Below, one piece after another: positions 27,740 to 34,228 of a stretch of 64,000 bases of DNA. Location of the stretch: contig NZ_JALHLG010000005.1 in assembly GCF_022832375.1 (NCBI RefSeq), positions 1 through 64,000 of the forward strand, written 5' to 3'. Under the pieces are notes generated by a model that saw nothing but the letters and a program-made list of their open reading frames with translations, ran no database searches and was not told the DNA's origin. Positions within the stretch are counted from its first letter, which is position 1; each line of letters begins with the position of its first letter. The translations under genes and the position numbers were made by a program. This DNA comes from Novosphingobium beihaiense (lineage in GTDB: Bacteria; Pseudomonadota; Alphaproteobacteria; Sphingomonadales; Sphingomonadaceae).

Positions 27740-27976
27740 TCGCTTTTCGATACCCTGATTACTGGACGGCGCGCAGGCCGCGCTCCGTTGCCTCTACCCT
27801 GTAATGGTTGGCACTTCGTGTCGCGAGTGTGAATAGGCGGAAAATGGTAACGGGCCAGTTTGTCCTTGGCCGAAGCGATCCTTGGCGGCGTGGACAGATT
27901 CAATCTTGAATGAGAGGCCGATTTCGGCATGGCCGAACGTGCCTCTGAATGGCAGGAAAGTCGGGGTGAGCGGACT

Positions 27977-28270
27977 TCAGCCGATAAGGATGTCATCCAT
28001 TGTCAGGCCGGACCTTCCATTCGCGAGAGCAAATGTTTCGAAACTATCGGCATGTGCTTCGTCAAGAGGATGATTGGATCGCCAAATTGAGTCGCATTCG
28101 TCACAATAAAAAACGCCCTCTCCTGTTTCTGTTATCGTTGCTGAAATTAGATCGCCTTCAGATTCAAGTGGACAGCGGTGATGCAGCTCGCTGCCCCAAA
28201 CTTGCTTGAGATATAACACCTCTTGTTCTCGAATTTTGTTGAAATACTCTCGCCGAGAATTGTCTATCAT
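27977..28270 (-). CDS. Hypothetical protein with a single CxxC knuckle
   Basis: 97 aa, base composition clearly AT-richer than its neighbours. The middle contains HHRCPLESEGDLISATITET, then GEGVFYCDECDSIWRSNHP with a CxxC that could join the upstream His/Cys residues to bind zinc. I recognise no family. The composition and isolated position between glmS and the AIM24-like gene suggest acquired DNA. It may be an immunity-like or regulatory small protein, but nothing in the sequence proves it. Confidence 0.55.
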   Translation of the reverse strand: MIDNSRREYFNKIREQEVLYLKQVWGSELHHRCPLESEGDLISATITETGEGVFYCDECDSIWRSNHPLDEAHADSFETFALANGRSGLTMDDILIG

Positions 28271-28419
28271 ACTTCACCCAATCCTTCGCGAAGTGCGCTG
28301 ACGAGTATATCAGAACGAAACAGTAAAGTCCGCAATGCCGGCGTGCCCGAAAATTCCGTTTTAGGGTGAAAACCCTGAAAAGCAGTCATGGAAGCCTGCG
28401 CTAGAATTTGTCCACGCTC

Positions 28420-29247
28420 TCAGTCGCCGTCAATCAGATCGCCGAAGCCGCCCAGGATCGAGCCTTCGCCGCGCCGCTGTCCGCCGGGCAGGGCGGCCGA
28501 GAGCATGCGTCCGGCGAGGCGCGAGAAGGGCAGCGACTGGATCCAGACTTTGCCCGGTCCGCGCAGCCGGGCGAAGAACACGCCTTCGCCGCCGAAGATC
28601 ATCGACTTTACCGATCCGGCGCGCACCACATCGAATTCCACGCCGGAAGTGAAGGCGGCGACGCAGCCGGTGTCGATATGCAGTTCCTCGCCGGGGCGCA
28701 GGTCTCGCTCGATCACCGTGCCGCCCATCTGCACGAAGACCCAGCCGTCGCCTTCCAGCTTCTGCATGATGAAGCCTTCGCCGCCGAACAGGCCGGTCAT
28801 GATCCGCTGCTGGAAGTGAATGCCGATCGAAACCCCGCGCGCGGCGCACAGGAACGCGTCTTTCTGGCAGATCAGGCGGCCGCCCACATCGTCCAGCTTG
28901 ATCGGCAGGATCGAGCCCGGGATCGGCGCGGCAAAGGCGACGCGGGCCTTGCTGTGGCCGTGATGGGTAAAGACGGTGGTGAACAGGCTCTCGCCGGTGA
29001 CGAGCCGCTTGCCCGCCCCCAGCAGCTTGCCCATGAAGCCGCCGCTATCGTTGTGCGAACCGTCGCCGAACACGGTCGACATTTCGATGTCCGAATCCTT
29101 CCAGACCATCGCCCCCGCCTCGGCCACCGCGCTCTCGCCGGGATCGAGCTCGATTTCGACGAACTGAAGTTCCTGCCCCTTGATCTCGAAATCGACATCG
29201 TCGGCGATCGAGGAACTGCGGGTGTGGCTCCAGGGGCTGGTGGACAT
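28420..29247 (-). CDS. TIGR00266/AIM24 family protein
   Basis: 275 aa from ATG 29247, chosen over an ATG at 29259 because GGAG lies at good distance ahead. The family pattern of beta-rich repeats is clear: FEIKGQELQFVEIELDPGES, AVAEAGAMVWKD, GAGKRLVTGESLFTTVF, GEGFIMQKLEGDGWVFVQMG and LRPGEELHIDTGCVAAF. AIM24-type proteins fold as beta-sandwiches; the bacterial role is unknown. The glycine-rich end (SAALPGGQRRGEGSILGGFG) is typical. Confidence 0.9.
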   Translation of the reverse strand: MSTSPWSHTRSSSIADDVDFEIKGQELQFVEIELDPGESAVAEAGAMVWKDSDIEMSTVFGDGSHNDSGGFMGKLLGAGKRLVTGESLFTTVFTHHGHSKARVAFAAPIPGSILPIKLDDVGGRLICQKDAFLCAARGVSIGIHFQQRIMTGLFGGEGFIMQKLEGDGWVFVQMGGTVIERDLRPGEELHIDTGCVAAFTSGVEFDVVRAGSVKSMIFGGEGVFFARLRGPGKVWIQSLPFSRLAGRMLSAALPGGQRRGEGSILGGFGDLIDGD

Positions 29248-29264
29248 CGGGTACTCCATGCTGC

Positions 29265-29406
29265 GGGTCTGTGTGGATTCAGGTCATACGGGCCTGCGAA
29301 CGGCGGCTTTCTGCGCTTCCGGTGCTCACGTACATAAAGTACGCTGCGCTCCGGTTCTCAAAATCCACCATTCTCGGCTCCGTCTGACCTGAATCCACAC
29401 AGACCC
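29265..29406. repeat. Dispersed structured repeat, family A copy 2
   Basis: Perfect 22-bp terminal inverted repeats (left 29265-29286 starting GGGTCTGTGTGG, right 29385-29406 ending CCACACAGACCC) enclose the same core as 2411-2529. That core has CTGCGCTTCCGGTGCTCACG and GTACGCTGCGCTCCGGTTCT around a TAAA turn. The outer stem differs from copy 1 but is fully complementary in itself. The rest of 29260-29602 shows no gene. Confidence 0.82.
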
Positions 29407-29602
29407 ATAAGGGATGAACCGTCATCGGTTCGTTCCATGACGATGTGATTTCCCAGTCATGACTTGTCAAACTACGCCGATCCGATATTCTATGCGCTTC
29501 GACGAACACTGTCTGACGAACAGGGCCCACTCATAAGGGCCATCAGAAGAACCCGGCACAGACCGGCGCAGTATCGGTGTTTTGGGGAGAGGATAGACGC
29601 CG

Positions 29603-30355
29603 ATGCGCCGTACAGTTGCATTCGCAGGATTAGTGGGTCTTTTCTTGGCCGGGAGCGCGCAGGCCGCTTCGGTGGCGGAACGGGCTTCGGCCGGTGCCGT
29701 GCCGCCGTCCGCCGCGCTGGCCGTGGCGTTCAGTCGCGATATCCGGCCGGAGGCGAAGTTTGACGCCAGCGCCGGTGTTCAGGTGGACAAGGCCTTCGAT
29801 CTGATCCGCAGCGGCAGGCAGGCCAAGGCCGTGCGTCTGTTCGACAAGGTGATCGCTTCGGCCGACCGTTCGCTGGCCGGAGACAGCCGTGCGCGGCTGT
29901 GCCGTTCGGACCGGACCGTGTCAGCCGCGCATCCCGATCATGTGGTGCTGGTCGACAGCGCCCTGTGCGATGCGCATTTCGGCAAGGGCTACGCGCTGAT
30001 CGATCTCGGGCGCGGGGATCTCGCCGAAGGCGAATTGCGCAAGGCGATGCAGATGGCGCCGGGCAACGCCCACTTTGCCAACGAATATGCCGAACTCTTC
30101 AAGTCCCGCCGCGAATGGCAGAAGAGCTACGATGCTTTCGCTCACGCCTGGGCTATTGCGGACAAGGACAAGGCCGGTCCCGATGCGGACCTGGCCGCGC
30201 GCGCCTTGCGCGGCATGGGCTACACCAGAATGCAGATGGGCGATCTGGAAGCGGCGAAGCGGCTGTTCGTGCAGTCGCAGAGCTACGCTCCGGATAGCCA
30301 GGCGGCGAAGATCGAACTCGGCACCATTGCCCGCAAGCTGGCGATCGGTTCGTAA
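29603..30355 (+). CDS. Secreted tetratricopeptide-repeat protein
   Basis: 250 aa. Signal peptide MRRTVAFAGLVGLFLAGSAQ with cleavage near AQA-AS. TPR-like helices follow (VDKAFDLIRSGRQAKAVRLF, FGKGYALIDLGRGDLAEGEL, AHFANEYAELFKSRREWQKS, ALRGMGYTRMQMGDLEAAKR). Two cysteines (RLCRSDRT and SALCDAHFG) could form a disulphide in the periplasm. No specific partner can be named. It is convergent with glmU. Confidence 0.82.
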   Translation: MRRTVAFAGLVGLFLAGSAQAASVAERASAGAVPPSAALAVAFSRDIRPEAKFDASAGVQVDKAFDLIRSGRQAKAVRLFDKVIASADRSLAGDSRARLCRSDRTVSAAHPDHVVLVDSALCDAHFGKGYALIDLGRGDLAEGELRKAMQMAPGNAHFANEYAELFKSRREWQKSYDAFAHAWAIADKDKAGPDADLAARALRGMGYTRMQMGDLEAAKRLFVQSQSYAPDSQAAKIELGTIARKLAIGS

Positions 30356-30385
30356 GCTTCCCGGAGGGTAAAAGCGGGCCGAGCC

Positions 30386-31753
30386 TTACTTCTTCTGCTC
30401 GGCCTTCTTCTTTTTCATGGCGTCGTGGAAGCGGTCGGCCCAACCGGGCTTGACCAGTTGCTCGCCGCGCACCAGCCGCAATTCGCCATCGGCGACATCG
30501 CGCGTGACGGCGCTGCCCGCTGCGACGATAGCATCCGCGCCGATCTTCACCGGGGCGACCAGAGCGCTGTTGGAACCGATGAAGGCGCGCTCGCCGATCA
30601 CGGTCTTGTGCTTGAAATAGCCGTCGTAATTGCAGGTGATCGTGCCTGCGCCGATATTGGCCTTGGCGCCCACTTCGGCATCGCCGAGGTACGTGAGGTG
30701 ATTGGCCTTGGCGCCTTCGCCCAGCACCGCGTTCTTCATTTCCACGAAGTTGCCGATCTTCGATCCCTGCCGGAGCACCGCGCCCGGGCGCAGGCGGGCA
30801 TAGGGGCCGATCGAGGTGCCGCTTTCCAGCACTGCGCCTTCAAGGTGCGAGAACGCATGGATCACCACATCGTCGGCAATGGTCACGCCGGGGCCGAAGA
30901 CCACGTTGGGCTCGATCGTCACGTCGCGGCCAAGCTGCGTGTCCCAGGCGAAGAACACGGTTTCGGGCGCGATCAGGGTTACGCCGTCAGCCATCGCCTG
31001 CTCGCGGCGGCGGGCCTGCCAGCGCGCTTCGGCGGCGGCGAGTTCGCCGCGGCTGTTGATGCCGCCCACTTCATCGGGATCGTCGGTCACGATCACCGCG
31101 CAAGTGCGCCCTTCGAGCGCGGCGATGTTGACGATATCGACAAGGTAATATTCGCCCGCCGCATTGTCGTTGCCGACTTTGCCCAGCAGCTCGAACAGGT
31201 CGGCGGACTTCACCGCCATCAGCCCGGAATTGCACAGGCGGCAGGCGCGCTGTTCCTCGCTGGCGTCCTTGTATTCGACCATCATCGCGATGCGCCCGTC
31301 GTCATGCGCGAGCACGCGGCCATATTGCAGCGGGTCTTCCGGTTCGAAGCCCAGAACCACGGCGGCGGGCGAGTCGGAGGCATGGAGCCGTTCGATCATC
31401 GCGCGCATCGTCTCCGCCCGCACAAACGGCACATCGCCATAGAGAATGAGCACGTCGCCCTCGAAGCCGGAGAGCGCCTGCTCGGCCTGCTGCACGGCAT
31501 GGCCGGTGCCGAGCTGCGGTTCCTGCACCGCGATCGCCGCGCGGCCGCCCATCGCCTCTTCAAGCTGTTCGCGCCCGTGTCCGGCGACCAGAACCTGCCG
31601 TTCGGGCGCCAGTTCCTGCGCGCTGGCCAGCAAGTGTTCGATCATCGGCCGTCCGGCAATGGGGTGGAGCACCTTGTGCAGGCTGCTCTTCATGCGCGTG
31701 CCTTTTCCGGCGGCGAGGACGACGATGGCGAGAGGGGTGCTGGCGGAAGTCAT
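30386..31753 (-). CDS. glmU: Bifunctional UDP-GlcNAc pyrophosphorylase / glucosamine-1-phosphate acetyltransferase
   Basis: 455 aa from ATG 31753. N-terminal uridylyltransferase with the loop VLAAGKGTRMKSSLHKVLHP and DVLILYGDVPFV. The C-terminal left-handed beta-helix acetyltransferase has VVIHAFSHLEGAVLESGTSI, GNFVEMKNAVLGEGAKANHL and CNYDGYFKHKTVIGERAFIG. It makes UDP-GlcNAc from GlcN-1-P. The short Lys-rich tail (AMKKKKAEQKK) is ordinary. It is divergent from gph, 59 bases away. Confidence 0.98.
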   Translation of the reverse strand: MTSASTPLAIVVLAAGKGTRMKSSLHKVLHPIAGRPMIEHLLASAQELAPERQVLVAGHGREQLEEAMGGRAAIAVQEPQLGTGHAVQQAEQALSGFEGDVLILYGDVPFVRAETMRAMIERLHASDSPAAVVLGFEPEDPLQYGRVLAHDDGRIAMMVEYKDASEEQRACRLCNSGLMAVKSADLFELLGKVGNDNAAGEYYLVDIVNIAALEGRTCAVIVTDDPDEVGGINSRGELAAAEARWQARRREQAMADGVTLIAPETVFFAWDTQLGRDVTIEPNVVFGPGVTIADDVVIHAFSHLEGAVLESGTSIGPYARLRPGAVLRQGSKIGNFVEMKNAVLGEGAKANHLTYLGDAEVGAKANIGAGTITCNYDGYFKHKTVIGERAFIGSNSALVAPVKIGADAIVAAGSAVTRDVADGELRLVRGEQLVKPGWADRFHDAMKKKKAEQKK

Positions 31754-31812
31754 GAAGCCCGTCTGCCAGCAAATTGTTGCGGTTTCCACTCCAAGCGGCC
31801 ACTGGAGCGCGG

Positions 31813-32484
31813 ATGGACAAATTTCCTTTCCAGATCGTCGGCTTCGACCTCGACGGAACCCTGCTCGACAGCCATGGCGACCTCGCCCATGCGGTCAATC
31901 ACGCGCTGGCGCTGGAAGGGCGCGCGGCGATCCCGGCGGCCGAAGTGCGCGATCTGATCGGGGGCGGCGCGAAACCGATGTTGGAAAAGGCGCTGAATGT
32001 TACTGGAGGGGCCGTGCCCGAGGCGCGTTTCGACGAACTGCACCGCGCGCTTCTGGCCTTCTACGAAGAGCATATCGCCGTCGAAACCCGGCTGTTCCCC
32101 GGCGGCGAGGCGATGCTGGACGGTCTGGCCGCGCGCGGCGTGAAAGTGGCAGTCGTCACCAACAAGATCGAACGTTTCGCGGTGAAGATCTTCAAGGAAC
32201 TGGGCCTGACGGACCGGTTCGTCACTGTAATCGGCGGCGATACGCTGGGCCGCGACAGGGCCAAGCCCAAGCCGGACCTGCTGCACCTGATGCTGGAGCG
32301 CGCCGGTGCGGGCCGGGCCGCCTATGTGGGCGACACCACGTACGACACCGGCGCGGCCGCTGCTGCCGGACTGCCGTGTGTGGCGGTGAGCTTCGGGTTC
32401 AACGACCTGCCGTCCGCGCAGCTTGGCGCGGCGGCGGTGATCGATCATTTCGATGAGCTGATCCCGGTGCTGGAGCGTCTTTAA
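31813..32484 (+). CDS. gph: Phosphoglycolate phosphatase-like HAD hydrolase
   Basis: 223 aa from ATG 31813. HAD motifs: I, GFDLDGTLLDS with the Asp nucleophile; II, VAVVTNKIERF; III, KPKPDLL; IV, YVGDTTYDTGAA. The cap domain (LIGGGAKPMLEKALN) fits the Gph subgroup, which removes 2-phosphoglycolate formed during DNA repair. Substrate is inferred from family resemblance. It is divergent from glmU, a frequent neighbour in sphingomonads. Confidence 0.9.
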   Translation: MDKFPFQIVGFDLDGTLLDSHGDLAHAVNHALALEGRAAIPAAEVRDLIGGGAKPMLEKALNVTGGAVPEARFDELHRALLAFYEEHIAVETRLFPGGEAMLDGLAARGVKVAVVTNKIERFAVKIFKELGLTDRFVTVIGGDTLGRDRAKPKPDLLHLMLERAGAGRAAYVGDTTYDTGAAAAAGLPCVAVSFGFNDLPSAQLGAAAVIDHFDELIPVLERL

Positions 32485-32574
32485 GCCGGGCGGCCGAACC
32501 AACCTGAACGGTCGACTGGGTTTAGGAAGCCGCGAATGTGTATCGAACGGCAAAATTGTCGGGGGGAGCGGACA

Positions 32575-33003
32575 TCATTTGCCGAGCCCCGGCATTCCCA
32601 TTGTATCGCGCCAGAATGCCATGTTGGAATCCTTGGCCATCGGGTAGAACCTGTATTGTTTGATGCCTGTCACCTCCAAACCGTGCTTTCGAATATGACC
32701 TGACAAGAGAACCTTCATTGCGCCTTCTCGGAACCTACTGTGATGCAGGGCGGATTCGAATTGGTCTGATGCGGGCGTTGGCGGAAGTTGAATTATAGGA
32801 ATCCCATGCCGAGAGCCGCACTCGCCCGCGAAGAACATTCCGTGGGGTGAGGCGTCAACGACTACACCGCGCCAACGAACCTTCTCCCCTTCCCATTGCG
32901 CAAGGTCTTCCGGTTGTATGTCGCAAATGGTCGCCGGAGGTGGGGCTTGGCCTGAGCAGCCCCAAAGGGCTGCAACGAAAAATATCGGGCAAAGACGGAT
33001 CAT
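32575..33003 (-). CDS. Hypothetical lipoprotein
   Basis: 142 aa. The N-terminus MIRLCPIFFVAALWGCSGQA is a lipoprotein signal, lipobox AALWGC with acylated Cys16. The rest has an OB-fold-like appearance (GEKVRWRGVVVDASPHGMFF, AMKVLLSGHIRKHGLEVTGI). Cysteines at ICDIQ and GECGSRH may pair. The sequence is AT-richer than neighbouring genes and I recognise no family. Possibly a recently acquired gene. Confidence 0.65.
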   Translation of the reverse strand: MIRLCPIFFVAALWGCSGQAPPPATICDIQPEDLAQWEGEKVRWRGVVVDASPHGMFFAGECGSRHGIPIIQLPPTPASDQFESALHHSRFREGAMKVLLSGHIRKHGLEVTGIKQYRFYPMAKDSNMAFWRDTMGMPGLGK

Positions 33004-33146
33004 CTGTCTTGGATAGCAGATTGCTCAATGACAGCTATGTCGGCGTATCCGGAATGGCAGCTTTCGGACAGAGATTTTGAAATATCGCCGCTGATGCCCT
33101 CACTGGAACTTGGCCTCGCGGCTTAGGAGTGTCTCCTCAGTACTTC

Positions 33147-33177
33147 TCCGTTCATCCTGAGCTTGTCGAAGGATGCT
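33147..33177. repeat. Solo REP-like arm
   Basis: CCGTTCATCCTGAGCTTGTC (about 33149-33168), followed by GAAGGATGCTGG, matches one arm of the inverted pair at 7582-7660, but the opposite arm is missing. The stretch 33004-33345 holds this arm and no supported gene; the promoter of the downstream lyase gene is probably here. Confidence 0.6.
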
Positions 33178-33345
33178 GGCGCCGCCCGTTTCGATGAGGG
33201 CAGGGGGGGAAGTGCCACCGTTCACAAGCTCACATGGTTCGTTCCACACCGCCCACCCGATAACCGCCTCAGGCAAGCGCCATGGCTTGCCTCGCGCGCG
33301 CACTCGTGCAAGCCCTGTCACCCACATGCGTTAGGGAGACCATAG

Positions 33346-34221
33346 ATGCCGGGACCAGGAGAGAAACTGCGCGCGCTGATCGAGGCGGGCGAGCACTTTG
33401 TGTGCGGCGATGTCTTCTCCGCGATTACCGGTCGCATTGTCGAGCATGTCGGCTTTCCCGCTGCCTATCTGGGCGGCCATGCCTGTTCCGCGTTTCACTA
33501 CGCGGTGCCGGACAATGGCGTATACAGCCAGGTCGAGCAGATCGAGCAGGCCGCGCGGATCGCGCAGGTCATGACGATCCCGCTGATCGCGGATGCCGAT
33601 ACGCTGGGCGAGACGGTCGCCGATGCCTATCATTTCACGCGCCGCTACATCCAGCAGGGCATTGCCGGCATCCATGTCGAAGATGAGCGCAATCCCAAGC
33701 ATTCGAAACACGTCAACGGCCTGTGCTCGATCGAGGACCAGCAGGCGCGGATCGATGCGGCCCGGCGGGCGCAGCGCGACAGCGGGCAAGATTTCGTCAT
33801 CATCGCGCGGTGCGATGAGCTTTATACCAGCGAGATGGGCGGTGGCGGCACCGGCAGCATGGACGAGGCCGTCAAGCGCGGGCACGCCTATATGGAGGCG
33901 GGCGCGGACGTGGTGTTCTATCCCCCGCGGCCCAACTGGGTAGCGGATCTGGTCGAGGCTTTCGGCGCGAAGATACCGGTCGCGACCATGGGGTTCAGCC
34001 TTCCCGGCACCGCCTTCAACATGGCGACCGGCGGCTGGGTGACGGCGGCGGCCAACCACCTCAAGCTCATGCGCGAGCTCAAGGAGGAGGGCCGCATGCT
34101 GTCGGGCAATTTCGACTTCCCCGAAAAGTACGACCTGATCGACCAGCCGCTCTATGATGGCCTGATCGAGGAATGGGCGGAGAAGACTGGCCGCCCAACG
34201 CGCCCCAACCACGCGCCCTGA
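33346..34221 (+). CDS. Isocitrate lyase/PEP mutase superfamily protein
   Basis: 291 aa TIM-barrel lyase. Family features: CGDVFSAITGRIVEHVGFPA, the metal site DADTLG, and IHVEDERNPKHSKHVNG. The catalytic Cys of true isocitrate and methylisocitrate lyases (KKCGH) is replaced here by the KHSKH segment, so it is not the glyoxylate-shunt enzyme. Oxaloacetate decarboxylase-like or C-C lyase activity on a 2-oxo or hydroxy diacid is likely. C-terminal KEEGRMLSGNFDFPEKYDLI is typical. Substrate unknown. Confidence 0.85.
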   Translation: MPGPGEKLRALIEAGEHFVCGDVFSAITGRIVEHVGFPAAYLGGHACSAFHYAVPDNGVYSQVEQIEQAARIAQVMTIPLIADADTLGETVADAYHFTRRYIQQGIAGIHVEDERNPKHSKHVNGLCSIEDQQARIDAARRAQRDSGQDFVIIARCDELYTSEMGGGGTGSMDEAVKRGHAYMEAGADVVFYPPRPNWVADLVEAFGAKIPVATMGFSLPGTAFNMATGGWVTAAANHLKLMRELKEEGRMLSGNFDFPEKYDLIDQPLYDGLIEEWAEKTGRPTRPNHAP

Positions 34222-34228
34222 TTCTCTC

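Noticed and set aside
27740..27976. glmS ribozyme or riboswitch upstream of glmS
   Set aside because: The region upstream of the glmS start shows no recognisable ribozyme core, and such ribozymes are typical of Gram-positive bacteria.
29464..29763. 99-codon frame overlapping the start of the TPR gene
   Set aside because: It is in a different frame from the signal-peptide-bearing TPR protein and shows no domain or start signal.
33346..34221. Glyoxylate-shunt isocitrate lyase to match malate synthase
   Set aside because: The KKCGH catalytic motif is missing and the length (291 aa) is much shorter than isocitrate lyase (about 430 aa).
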